Assembly: GCA_009663185.1 (NCBI GenBank)
Contig: VJZX01000011.1
Span: forward strand, 1 to 64,000
DNA: 64,000 nucleotides
Direction: 5' to 3'
Source of the DNA: Isoptericola halalbus
GTDB lineage: Bacteria > Actinomycetota > Actinomycetes > Actinomycetales > Cellulomonadaceae
Shown here: piece after piece, positions 35,096 to 43,490 of the stretch
Numbering within the stretch: the stretch's first letter is position 1
Layout of the letters: each line of letters starts with the position of its first letter
Program-made: the position numbers and the translations under genes
The notes under the pieces: generated by a model
What the model was told of the DNA's origin: nothing
Database searches by the model: none
The model's input: the letters and a program-made list of their open reading frames with translations, nothing else

Positions 35096-36484
35096 ATGAC
35101 GGACACCGCAGGCCTCGGGCCCGTGGCGAGCGCGACGGCGGGCAGCGCCGCCCTGACCGACAACCACGCGGCGTTCCTGCGTGCGCAGGCCGTGATCCCT
35201 GGTGGCGTGAACTCGCCCGTGCGCGCGTACGGCTCGGTGGGCGGCGACCCGCGCTTCCTCGCGAGCGCGCGCGGTGCGTACGTGACGGACGTGACGGGGC
35301 GCGAGTACGTGGACCTCGTCGGCTCGTGGGGGCCCGCGCTGCTGGGCCACGCGCACCCCGACGTCGTCGCCGCGGTCCAGGAGGCCGCGGCGCGCGGGCT
35401 GTCGTTCGGCGCCCCGACCGTCGCCGAGGTCGAGCTCGCGGAGGAGGTCCGACGACGCGTGCCGCCGGCCGAGCGCGTGCGCCTGGTGTCCACAGGCACC
35501 GAGGCGACGATGACCGCCATCCGGCTCGCCCGCGGCGCGACCGGCCGGCCGCTCGTCGTGAAGTTCGCCGGCTGCTACCACGGGCACGTGGATGCGCTGC
35601 TCGCCGAGGCCGGGTCCGGCGTCGCGACGCTCGGGATGCCCGGGACGTCGGGCGTGACCGAGGCGTCCGCCGCCGAGACGCTCGTGCTCCCGTACAACGA
35701 CCTCGCCGCGGTCGAGGCGGCGTTCGCGCAGCACGGCTCGCACATCGCCGCCGTGATCACCGAGGCGTCGCCGGCCAACATGGGCGTGGTACCGCCGGCC
35801 GAGGGGTTCAACGAGGGCCTGCGCCGGATCACTGCCGCCCACGGGGCGCTCCTGATCCTGGACGAGGTGCTCACCGGCTTCCGCGTGGGCCCGTCGGGCT
35901 GGTGGGGCCTGGAGAACGCAGTGCTCCGCGAGCAGGGCGGCTACGGCTGGACGCCGGACCTGTTCACGTTCGGCAAGGTCATCGGGGGCGGCATGCCCGT
36001 CGCGGCCCTCGGCGGGCCGGCGTCGATCATGGACGAGCTCGCGCCGACCGGGCCCGTGTACCAGGCGGGCACGTTGTCGGGGAACCCGGTCGCGGTGGCC
36101 GCGGGCCTCGCGACCCTGCGGCTGGCCGGCGAGTCGGTGTACGCGCGGGTCGACCACGTCGCCGGGGTTCTCGCCGACGCGCTCTCCGAGGCGCTGACCG
36201 CCCAGGGCGTGCCGCACCGCGTGCAGCGGGCCGGCTCGCTGTTCTCCGCGTTCTTCGGGACTTTCGCGGCCGAGCACGGGGTCCGCGACTACGCGCAGGC
36301 CCAGGCGCAGGAGGTCCTCCGGTACCGCGCGCTGTTCCACGCGATGCTCGACGCGGGGGTCAACCTGCCGCCGTCGGTGTTCGAGGCGTGGTTCGTGTCC
36401 GCGGCGCACGACGACGACGCGGTGAACCGCATCCTCGACGCGCTGCCCGCCGGGGCGAGGGCTGCGGCAGGCGCTGCCGCCTGA
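35096..36484 (+). CDS. hemL: Glutamate-1-semialdehyde 2,1-aminomutase
   Basis: A 462-residue PLP enzyme that makes 5-aminolevulinate from the HemA product. The PLP lysine is in [14 protein letters not shown]; other signatures are [13 protein letters not shown] near the N-terminus, [10 protein letters not shown] and [10 protein letters not shown]. Two adjacent ATGs occur; the second (35096) has the better spacing from GGAAGGA. It is the last gene of the hem cluster and is followed by a 17-bp GC-rich terminator. The 43-bp gap before it has no clear promoter. Confidence 0.95.
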   Translation: MTDTAGLGPVASATAGSAALTDNHAAFLRAQAVIPGGVNSPVRAYGSVGGDPRFLASARGAYVTDVTGREYVDLVGSWGPALLGHAHPDVVAAVQEAAARGLSFGAPTVAEVELAEEVRRRVPPAERVRLVSTGTEATMTAIRLARGATGRPLVVKFAGCYHGHVDALLAEAGSGVATLGMPGTSGVTEASAAETLVLPYNDLAAVEAAFAQHGSHIAAVITEASPANMGVVPPAEGFNEGLRRITAAHGALLILDEVLTGFRVGPSGWWGLENAVLREQGGYGWTPDLFTFGKVIGGGMPVAALGGPASIMDELAPTGPVYQAGTLSGNPVAVAAGLATLRLAGESVYARVDHVAGVLADALSEALTAQGVPHRVQRAGSLFSAFFGTFAAEHGVRDYAQAQAQEVLRYRALFHAMLDAGVNLPPSVFEAWFVSAAHDDDAVNRILDALPAGARAAAGAAA

Positions 36485-36496
36485 GCATGTGAGGAG

Positions 36497-36537
36497 GGGC
36501 CCGGGTGCCCCGGCTTCAGGCCGGGGCGCCCGGGCCC
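36497..36537 (+). terminator. Terminator after the hem cluster
   Basis: A 17-bp stem with one G-U pair (left arm 36497-36513, right arm 36521-36537) and the loop CTTCAGG. It lies 13 bp after hemL. Confidence 0.88.
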
Positions 36538-36582
36538 TCTGACGTGCGGACGGGATGCCAAGCCGCGCACCGGCGCGAACCG

Positions 36583-36703
36583 TCAAGAACCTCAAGAACG
36601 TCAAGAACGATCTTGAGCAGCCCTCGAGGATGTTCGGCCGAGCGTTGAGGTCTGGGCCACAGGCTTGGTGCAGCCACCCAGACGCTCGACGAAAGGCACC
36701 ACG
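36583..36703 (+). promoter_or_regulatory. SipW-locus promoter-leader, copy A (intact operon)
   Basis: Three TCAAGAAC direct repeats at 9-bp spacing (36583, 36592, 36601) are followed by an inverted TCTTGAG, forming CTTGAG-cagcc-CTCGAG. GGATGTTCGG, GCGTTGAGGTC and the Shine-Dalgarno GAAAGG (36691-36696) follow. The block is repeated, with one TCAAGAAC each, at 46948-47060 and, reversed, at 26089-26199. Tandem octamers suggest binding by a regulator, perhaps the OmpR-type protein encoded at the other end of this locus (inference). Confidence 0.75.
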
Positions 36704-37267
36704 ATGGCTGAGATCCGACGCTCGTCCCGCACTACCAAGGCGCTCGTCGCCGGCGCTACCGCCGCGCTGCTCCTCGGGGCCGGTGGCGGCACGTTCGCCC
36801 GCTGGCAGGACGAGTCACCCGTCCTCGAGGCGAACCGCACGTTCACCTCGGGCACCCTGACCATCGACGCTGCCGCGGGCACGTGGACCGACGCGAGCGG
36901 CGCCGCCGTCCTCGACCCGACCGCCTACCTCATGATCCCGGGCACGAAGCTCATCTACACGACCACGGTCGACGTCGGGCTCACGGGCGCGGGCATCAAG
37001 GGCCTCGTCGAGACCGACTTCAAGGGCATCGTCGGCACCACCGAGCTCGCCCAGGCGCTGAAGGTGGGGATCACGTTCGACGGCGAGGACATGACCGTCG
37101 AGGCGACGGAAGCGACAAGCCGGACGCTCACCCAGTCGGGCACGCACCAGCTCGTCATGACCGTCACGTTCCCCGCGACACGCGCCGACGGGACAAGCTG
37201 GGGCACCTTCGCCCAGGGCAAGACGGCCGACCTGACGGCGATCTCGATCGAGCTCGTGCAGATCTGA
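36704..37267 (+). CDS. SipW-dependent exported protein, 187 residues
   Basis: A small exported protein with an alternate-type signal peptide: MAEIRRSSRT, a hydrophobic stretch (about 12-29) and the GGTFARWQDES motif, which marks substrates of SipW-type peptidases, then TFTSGTLTID. The mature domain (about 45-187) is beta-rich and resembles TasA/CalY-like fibre subunits in size and layout; that likeness is inferred. GAAAGG lies 7 nt before the ATG. It is followed by a second substrate and the peptidase itself, forming one operon. Confidence 0.85.
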   Translation: MAEIRRSSRTTKALVAGATAALLLGAGGGTFARWQDESPVLEANRTFTSGTLTIDAAAGTWTDASGAAVLDPTAYLMIPGTKLIYTTTVDVGLTGAGIKGLVETDFKGIVGTTELAQALKVGITFDGEDMTVEATEATSRTLTQSGTHQLVMTVTFPATRADGTSWGTFAQGKTADLTAISIELVQI

Positions 37268-37276
37268 GGCACCGAC

Positions 37277-38725
37277 ATGGCCACGGTTCGAGGAGCGGGC
37301 GCGCTGGCGGCGGTCGCCGTCGCCCTGCTGCTGCTCACCGGCACCGGGGCCACCTACGCGGGGTGGATCGACACCACCCAGGTACACCCGGACACCACCG
37401 TCACCAGCGGCGTGCTGCGCACCGAGCTGGTGGGAAGCGCGGTGTCCGTCGATCGGGGCGGGGCGACGATGTCGGCATCGGCGCCCCTCCTGCCAGGCGA
37501 CGTCGTCGTGATCACGACGTCGGTCCGCCTGGCCGTCCGCGGCGTCGCCGGCGAGCTGACGCTCGACGCGACACACGCCGCGGACGCCTTCGCGGCCCGG
37601 GGCGTCACCCTCGGGACGCCGAGCATCGTGGTCGCGGGCCTTGCCCCCGGGCCCGCGACCGCGGATGCTCCGACCTGGCGAGGCGGCGTGACCGAGGCCG
37701 ACGACGGCGCCCTGGTCACCGCGACCGTGCGTCTGCCTGTCCACACGGATCTGGCCTCCACAGCGCAGGGGCAACTCGTCGACCTCGCCGCCGCACCCGT
37801 CAGCTGGGAGCTCGTGCAGGACAGCACCCTCACGGGGTGGCACGACGGCGAACAGGTCGCGCTCGAGGCCGTGACGACCGACCGGGTCGGGCTGACGGTG
37901 ACCCGCACGGGTGCTGCCACCGCGAGCGTGACCAACACCTCCGGATCCGCATCGGTCACATGGGCACCGACCGAGGTGTCCGCGGCACCCGTCGACGGGA
38001 CCACCGACGCGGAGGCGACCGGGGTGCTGTCCGGCCTGACGATCGGCTACGGCACCGACTGCTCGTCCATCCCCCGCTGGCAGGCGGAGGCCGGCGGCGA
38101 GACCCGCCCCGTCACGGGCGCCGGGGCCGCGCTCGTGGCCGGCGCGAGCTCCGGGATGTGCGCCCAGGTCGCGCCGACCGACGCCGTCGCGCTGGTCCGC
38201 ATGTACGGGGCCCGCACCGTCACGCTCACGACGACAGTCACCGCGGCCGCCGACGTCGCCCCGGCCTGGACCGCGACGGGTGAGGCGCCCGCCACCTACC
38301 AGGTCGCGTTCCCGCAGCCGACGGGGCTGAGCTGCACCAGCGGCTCCTACCTCCTCCTCACCGAGACGCCTGCGAGGCTCGCTTGGACCTGGGCCGGCAG
38401 CACCACGTCCCAGCCCGCCGTGGCCCTGTGGGAGCTCGTGACCCAGCGCACCGACGGCTCGTGGCGGACGGTGGCCCAGTCGGTCACGAGCGCGCTGCGC
38501 GCGAACGTCTACCGCTCCGAGCTTGCCTCGAGCGGCACCGCGCAGGCCTTCAAGGTCCGCGCCTACCCCTTCTCCACCTCGGGCGGCGTCGACCGGTCGG
38601 TGTTCGTCGAGTCCGACACCGTCGCGCTGCTGCGACGGGACCTGCTCGACGCCGCCGTGTGCGACGGGTCCCCCCAGCCGAACACCGACCCCGCCGCCGC
38701 GCCCATCCCGGGAGGTCTGTCATGA
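37277..38725 (+). CDS. Larger SipW-type exported protein, 482 residues
   Basis: A secreted beta-rich protein with an alternate signal: hydrophobic segment (about 8-27) then TGATYAGWIDTTQ and TVTSGVL. The rest contains several Ig-like or fibronectin-like stretches and three or four Cys residues, without a known enzymatic motif. The 9-bp gap after the first substrate and an ATGA overlap with the peptidase gene show a single operon. A piece around residues 113-127 (GTPSIVVAGLAPGPAT) reappears in the deletion-fusion gene at 47061. Confidence 0.78.
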   Translation: MATVRGAGALAAVAVALLLLTGTGATYAGWIDTTQVHPDTTVTSGVLRTELVGSAVSVDRGGATMSASAPLLPGDVVVITTSVRLAVRGVAGELTLDATHAADAFAARGVTLGTPSIVVAGLAPGPATADAPTWRGGVTEADDGALVTATVRLPVHTDLASTAQGQLVDLAAAPVSWELVQDSTLTGWHDGEQVALEAVTTDRVGLTVTRTGAATASVTNTSGSASVTWAPTEVSAAPVDGTTDAEATGVLSGLTIGYGTDCSSIPRWQAEAGGETRPVTGAGAALVAGASSGMCAQVAPTDAVALVRMYGARTVTLTTTVTAAADVAPAWTATGEAPATYQVAFPQPTGLSCTSGSYLLLTETPARLAWTWAGSTTSQPAVALWELVTQRTDGSWRTVAQSVTSALRANVYRSELASSGTAQAFKVRAYPFSTSGGVDRSVFVESDTVALLRRDLLDAAVCDGSPQPNTDPAAAPIPGGLS

Positions 38726-39333
38726 CCCGCACCCTCGCGCCTCGTCGCGTGCTCGGGCACACCGCGCGCCTCCTCATGGCCGCCGCGACCCTGGCCGTCA
38801 TCGCTGCGGTCGTCGCGCTCGTCGCGGTGCCCTGGGTCATGGGCTGGATGCCGCTGACCATCCTCTCGGGCTCCATGGAGCCCACGATCCCCGTGGGCAG
38901 CCAGGTCGTGGTCGACCCGATCGAGGACGAAGCCGACGCGGCCCGCATCCAGGTCGGCGACGTGGTCACGTTCATGCCGTGGCCCGACGACCCGACGCTC
39001 GTGACCCACCGCGTCGTGACCCGCAGCGTCGGCACCGACGGCGCGGTCACCGTCACGACGCAGGGCGACGCCAACGACTCCGCCGACGGTCTCGACCTCA
39101 CCTCGCGCGAGCTGCGCGCCGTCGTGCAGTACCACGTGCCCTACGCGGGCTACGTCGCCCAGCTGCTCGACCGCGGCCAGAAGGTGCTCGGTGTCGTGGC
39201 AGTCGCCGGCGCGCTCGGCGTGTACGCCGTCGTCGAGCTCGTCCTGGCCGCGTGCGACCGCCGTCGCGAGGCGTCCCGCACCGGCAGGACCGTGACGGCG
39301 GGCGCTACGAGGACCGAGGAGTCGACGCGATGA
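38722..39333 (+). CDS. sipW: SipW-type signal peptidase I
   Basis: A 203-residue membrane peptidase. Helix 1 (about 20-42) is followed by the catalytic Ser51 in LSGSMEPTIP; the general base is His96 in LVTHRVV instead of Lys, which defines the archaeal/eukaryal and SipW type. A second helix is near 160-182. It should cleave the two proteins encoded upstream. It overlaps both neighbours by 4 bp (ATGA at each end), so the four genes are translationally coupled. Confidence 0.92.
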   Translation: MTRTLAPRRVLGHTARLLMAAATLAVIAAVVALVAVPWVMGWMPLTILSGSMEPTIPVGSQVVVDPIEDEADAARIQVGDVVTFMPWPDDPTLVTHRVVTRSVGTDGAVTVTTQGDANDSADGLDLTSRELRAVVQYHVPYAGYVAQLLDRGQKVLGVVAVAGALGVYAVVELVLAACDRRREASRTGRTVTAGATRTEESTR

Positions 39334-39710
39334 CAGGGATACTCGACCAGAGCGTGCTCGCGGAGCTCGCCAACGACATCGGCGACCAGGCCGCGCGGCA
39401 GTTCACCGACCTGTACCGCGCGGCCCTCGGGCGGCGGCTCGACGTTCTCGCCTTCTCCGCCGCCAGCGGCAACGCGTTCGCCACCTACGAGGCCGCGGCC
39501 GGACTGGCCTCGGCGAGCGCCATGGTGGGCGCGACGCCGCTGGCCCAGACGGCATGGGCCGTGGCACGCGACGCCATGCGAAACGGCACGGTGCCCCAGA
39601 CCGAGACGCTGCAAGAGCTCAAGCGGCTCGCACGCGACACCGAGACCGCGCTCGCCCGCCAACCCGGCGACGACGATCCCGACCCGCCTCAGGCGCCCTC
39701 GAGCCGGTAG
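39330..39710 (+). CDS. HPt-like helical protein lacking the phospho-histidine
   Basis: A 126-residue all-helical protein with HPt four-helix-bundle spacing (ILDQSVLAELANDIGDQAARQF at the start, LARDTETALARQ at the end). In the helix that normally reads A-H-x-L-K-G, this protein has A-A-G-L-A-S (about 56-61), so both the phosphorylated His and the conserved Lys are missing. A paralog with the same loss is encoded at 47061. It may be a docking protein for the adjacent response regulator. Its 3' end overlaps that convergent gene by 22 bp. Confidence 0.65.
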   Translation: MTGILDQSVLAELANDIGDQAARQFTDLYRAALGRRLDVLAFSAASGNAFATYEAAAGLASASAMVGATPLAQTAWAVARDAMRNGTVPQTETLQELKRLARDTETALARQPGDDDPDPPQAPSSR

Positions 39711-40435
39711 CCCAGCCCCCTGACCGTGTGGATGAACCGCGGACTCGTGGGGCTGTCCCCGAGCTTGCGCCGGACGTTGGCCATGTGGACCTCGACCGCC
39801 CGGCGGTCCGCATCGGTGACCCCGCCGCCGCGGGCGTACTGGTCCGGCCAGAGCACACCGGCCAGGTCGCCCTTGGGTACGATCCGGCCGCGTGCTGCGT
39901 GGAGAGCGGCGAGGAGGTCGAACTCCGTGCGTGTGAGAGGGACCAGCTCACCACCCAGGCGGACCGTGCGGCGGGCGGTGTCGACCTCGAGGTCATGATC
40001 GGCCGGAGGGGGCGCGGGCTCGGCGGGCTCCGCCACCCGAGCCGACGCCGGGGCGTGGCCGGCGCGGCGCAGGAGCGCCTCGACGCGGGCCCGCAGCTCG
40101 CGGGGCCGGAACGGCTTGGTCACGTACTCGTCGGCGCCGGACTCGAGGCCCAGGAGCGTGTCGGGCTCCTCTCCCCGGGCGGTCAGCATGACGACGACGG
40201 TGTCGGAGAACGTCCGCAGCCGGCGCACCACCTCGAACCCGTCGATGTCAGGAAGGGTGACGTCGACCGTCGTCACGACGGGCTCGTGCGCCTTGACCAG
40301 GGCTACGCCCTGCATGCCCGTCGTCGCGCCGTGCACGGTGAACCCGGCCTGCGCCAGCGTGATCTCGATGAGCTCGCGGATGTCCTCGTCGTCCTCGACG
40401 ACGACGACGACGCCCCGCCCCCAGGTGTCGTCCAT
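39689..40435 (-). CDS. OmpR-family response regulator
   Basis: A 248-residue regulator. The receiver has the acidic pair EDDED, phospho-acceptor Asp58 in VDVTLPDIDG, the Thr/Ser in MLTARG and Lys in VTKPF; a Pro/Ala linker (about 128-145) leads to a winged-helix DNA-binding domain ending FIHTVRGLGYRLEGA. No sensor kinase is adjacent. ATG 40435 has TACGTT (40447-40442) 6 nt upstream, so it is leaderless. It converges with the HPt-like gene, and the 22-bp 3' overlap could couple their expression. Confidence 0.92.
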   Translation of the reverse strand: MDDTWGRGVVVVVEDDEDIRELIEITLAQAGFTVHGATTGMQGVALVKAHEPVVTTVDVTLPDIDGFEVVRRLRTFSDTVVVMLTARGEEPDTLLGLESGADEYVTKPFRPRELRARVEALLRRAGHAPASARVAEPAEPAPPPADHDLEVDTARRTVRLGGELVPLTRTEFDLLAALHAARGRIVPKGDLAGVLWPDQYARGGGVTDADRRAVEVHMANVRRKLGDSPTSPRFIHTVRGLGYRLEGA

Positions 40436-40492
40436 CTGCCGAACGTAGCAACCACGGCGCCATGCCGCCTGCCCGCGTGGCGGGTGGTCAGC

Positions 40493-43435
40493 TCACCGGC
40501 AGGCGAGCGGGCCGTACGACGCCTCGTACGACGACGAGCGCTCTCCGACCGAGCCGGTCACCGTCACGGTCCCGGCCGGCGTCGCGCCCGACGGGACGGG
40601 GAACGGCTGCACCGTGTCCTGCCCCGCCCCGAGAGTGACCGTGCGCGCGGCGCGGTCCGAGCCGAACGTCACCCGGACCGGCTGAGTCTCTTCGTTGAGG
40701 ACCTGCACCTCGATGCTCCCGGTCCGTGCGATGCACCGAGACTCCGCGGAGACGGCCAGCCGCACCGCACCCGCCAGCCGATCGTTCGTCACGTCCGCGA
40801 CGAGCGGAGCGAGCGCGAGCCAGTCGATGTTCGGCGCCCACGCCGTGCCGTTGCCCAGCGTGAGGTCTCCGTCATCGGTGACCAGGTCGACCGGCACGGT
40901 GTGCGTCCAGAAACCCTTCCAGGAGTAGTTGTGCCGGAACGCTCCGCGGGTCGTGCCACCCCCGGCCTCCGTGACGTCGAGGAAGCGGGTGATGACGTCC
41001 GTGTTGTAGTCGTGCCCGGTGTTCTTCTCCGCGTTCGCATACCGGACGACGAGGTTGTACGGCCCTGCGCCGAGATCTGCCGGCCGGTCGAGCACCGCGA
41101 AGCTCGCCGCTCCGCCGCCGAGCCAGCCCAGGTGCTGACCGGAGGCGTTCGTCGGCTCGGAGACGCGCTCGAGCCGCGCGCCGCCGTGGAGCGTGACGGC
41201 ATCCGGGTTCTCGGCCTCGGTGCGGTACGCCAGCGCGTCGGAGCCGGCCGCCCGGACCGTCGTCAGCGACGACAGGTCCACGCCGTCGGGGGAGGTCACC
41301 ACGAGCTGGCTGACGCCGGCTGCGAGGTGGACGCGGGCCGTCGAGCTCCAGCTTCCGGCCCTCCCGGCCGCAAGGCCCGGCACCCGCCGACCGTTGAGCG
41401 ACAGGCCCACGGTCGCCTCGTCATCCGCCCGGTACGCGAGCTGGACGTCGTAGTAGCCGGTCTCCCGCACCGCGACGTAGAAGGTCGCCGATGCGTCGCC
41501 GGCCAGCCGGACGGAGCCGGCTTCCCGGCCGTCGACGTAGCGGATCTCCGCCCCGTCGAGCCGTGCCAGGTTCGCCGGGTAGGTGTCCGTCTCCGGACCG
41601 TCCACCCGCGTCAGGTCGAGCTTGTCGACCGAGATGTCGGAGCCGGGCAGCAGGGTCTGCCCGTCGGCGCTCATGCGCAGCGAGAGCTCACGCGTGCCCG
41701 CCTCGAGGTCCAGGAGGACCTCCGCGCGCCCGCGGTACGACCACCCGAAGCCCGCCTCGTACTCGACCGTCACGGCACGCTCGCCGTCGACGAACAGCGC
41801 GTGCTTCCCCGGACCGATCGCCGGCCCGTTCACGCCCGCGACGACCCCGAACCGGTACGTCCCCGTGGTCGGCACGTCGAGGGTCCAGGTGAGCGACGAC
41901 CCGACCTGGTTGGTGCTCCCGACGTCGCGCTGCCCGCTCGCGGCGAACGTCCAGGCGTCGCTCATCGACTGCGGGTACACGACGACGTCGGTCAGGCGGG
42001 TGTCCTCGGCCTCGATCTCCGCGCGCCACGTGGTGTCGACGACGGGCGGCACCGCGAGCGACGGGGTCACGACCACCTGGAACGCCGACAGGCGGTCGCC
42101 GCCCGGCACGGTGACGTCGAGAGCGCCGTCGGTCAGCGCCACCCGCTCGGCGAGGACGACGGGAGGAGCTGGTGCGGCACCCTCCTGACCGCTCCACCGT
42201 GCCTCGCGGACCTGGACGTCGACCGTGCTGCCGAAGACCGTCGGGTCGAGACCCGACAGGTCGAGCCGAACGTCCCGTGAGCCGCCGCCGTACAGCACGC
42301 TCGCCTGAGGCTTGGACTCGTCCAGGGTCGCGATGCCCTGCACCGTGTCCACGGTGTCGAGCGCGGGCGGGGTGAGGCTCACCGTCTCGCCGGTCAGGTC
42401 GCCGTACCACTTGAGCAGCCACCACGCGCCGTTGGCGCTGTTGGACTTGGCCATGTTGTCGTTGAGGTTGCCGGCGAACGTCCAGTAGGCGGTCTGCGCG
42501 TCGACCTTGGTGTCCTCGAACATCGCGAGCCACTGCACGAGCTGGCCGGGCACCGACATGTCGCGCCGCATCGCGTACTCCGTGATGTTCACCGGCAGCG
42601 AGTCGATGCCGAGCTCGCGCTCGAGCTGCCGGTACTCGCGGTGGTGCGTCCGGTAGGTCGCGAGGTTGGTGATGCCGAGCTCGTGCCACGTGACCATGTC
42701 GGGCATCACGTCGTGCTGCTTGGCGTACTCCAGCCAGTCACGCGTGCGGCCCGGCTGCCACCGCGTGTCACCCGTCCCGGCGATGCGCGCCTCGGGATAG
42801 ACGTCCTTGATCGTCTCGTAGACGGCCTTCCAGTCGGCGAGGAACGTGTCCTTCTGCACCGGCCAGTCGCGGTACCAGTTGCCGTCCGGCTCGTTGAACG
42901 GGGTGAACACGTACCGTTCGGGGTGGTCCGAGTCCTCGACGACGCTCGTGACGACGGTGCGCACGATGTCGAGGTACGTCTCGAAGTCCGCCGGGCGCCG
43001 ACCACCGTTGTAGGGCCAGTCCGGGTAGTAGTCCTGGATGTTCGTCATGAGGTACTCGCCGCCGTTGCGGAAGAACTGGTCCTCCACCTCGAGCGGGTCC
43101 CCGTTGGGGTGCTGTGCACCGCGCGGCGCCTTCTGCGTGACGTTCAGCGGCCGGGCGCCGGCCACGATCGCGTCCGTCGGGACGCCGTCGTCGCCGAGAC
43201 CGTAGAGCATGCCGGACGCACCACCGCGGAAGGCTCCCGTGGAGCTGGCGAAGTCGACCTCGATCAGGTCGACGTCCTCGGCGTGCGCCGGCAGCGCACC
43301 GGCGCCTGTGAGAGCGGCCACTGAGATCACCCCTACCGTCCCGGCGGAGCCTACGAGCCGCCGCCACCTGTCCCTGCTGCTCGCGGCACCGACCCTGGTG
43401 CCCCGCGCCCTGTGCGGGCGTGTGCCTGACTCCAT
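40493..43435 (-). CDS. Secreted clan GH-A-like glycoside hydrolase with carbohydrate-binding domains
   Basis: A 980-residue secreted enzyme. A signal peptide ends near ALPAHA-ED (about 47). The (beta/alpha)8-type catalytic domain (about 50-400) has FTPFNEPDGNWY, placing the acid/base Glu near 181, and VNITEYAM, placing the nucleophile Glu near 285, the arrangement of clan GH-A (for example GH39 or GH5). Two CBM6/35-like domains begin at EIEAEDTRL and RTEAENPDAV, each about 130-150 residues, then an Ig-like C-terminus. The family number is not certain. It follows the alpha-galactosidase by 55 bp on the same strand, so it probably acts on a galactose-containing glycan. Confidence 0.75.
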   Translation of the reverse strand: MESGTRPHRARGTRVGAASSRDRWRRLVGSAGTVGVISVAALTGAGALPAHAEDVDLIEVDFASSTGAFRGGASGMLYGLGDDGVPTDAIVAGARPLNVTQKAPRGAQHPNGDPLEVEDQFFRNGGEYLMTNIQDYYPDWPYNGGRRPADFETYLDIVRTVVTSVVEDSDHPERYVFTPFNEPDGNWYRDWPVQKDTFLADWKAVYETIKDVYPEARIAGTGDTRWQPGRTRDWLEYAKQHDVMPDMVTWHELGITNLATYRTHHREYRQLERELGIDSLPVNITEYAMRRDMSVPGQLVQWLAMFEDTKVDAQTAYWTFAGNLNDNMAKSNSANGAWWLLKWYGDLTGETVSLTPPALDTVDTVQGIATLDESKPQASVLYGGGSRDVRLDLSGLDPTVFGSTVDVQVREARWSGQEGAAPAPPVVLAERVALTDGALDVTVPGGDRLSAFQVVVTPSLAVPPVVDTTWRAEIEAEDTRLTDVVVYPQSMSDAWTFAASGQRDVGSTNQVGSSLTWTLDVPTTGTYRFGVVAGVNGPAIGPGKHALFVDGERAVTVEYEAGFGWSYRGRAEVLLDLEAGTRELSLRMSADGQTLLPGSDISVDKLDLTRVDGPETDTYPANLARLDGAEIRYVDGREAGSVRLAGDASATFYVAVRETGYYDVQLAYRADDEATVGLSLNGRRVPGLAAGRAGSWSSTARVHLAAGVSQLVVTSPDGVDLSSLTTVRAAGSDALAYRTEAENPDAVTLHGGARLERVSEPTNASGQHLGWLGGGAASFAVLDRPADLGAGPYNLVVRYANAEKNTGHDYNTDVITRFLDVTEAGGGTTRGAFRHNYSWKGFWTHTVPVDLVTDDGDLTLGNGTAWAPNIDWLALAPLVADVTNDRLAGAVRLAVSAESRCIARTGSIEVQVLNEETQPVRVTFGSDRAARTVTLGAGQDTVQPFPVPSGATPAGTVTVTGSVGERSSSYEASYGPLACR

Positions 43436-43490
43436 CGTCACGCTCCTCTCGTCACCGATCCCGCCCCGGACGGTCCCCCGCCGGTACCCG

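Noticed and set aside
41500-42280. Plus-strand open frames opposite the glycoside hydrolase
   Set aside because: They are shadows without motifs; the minus-strand frame has a signal peptide, catalytic residues and carbohydrate-binding domains throughout.
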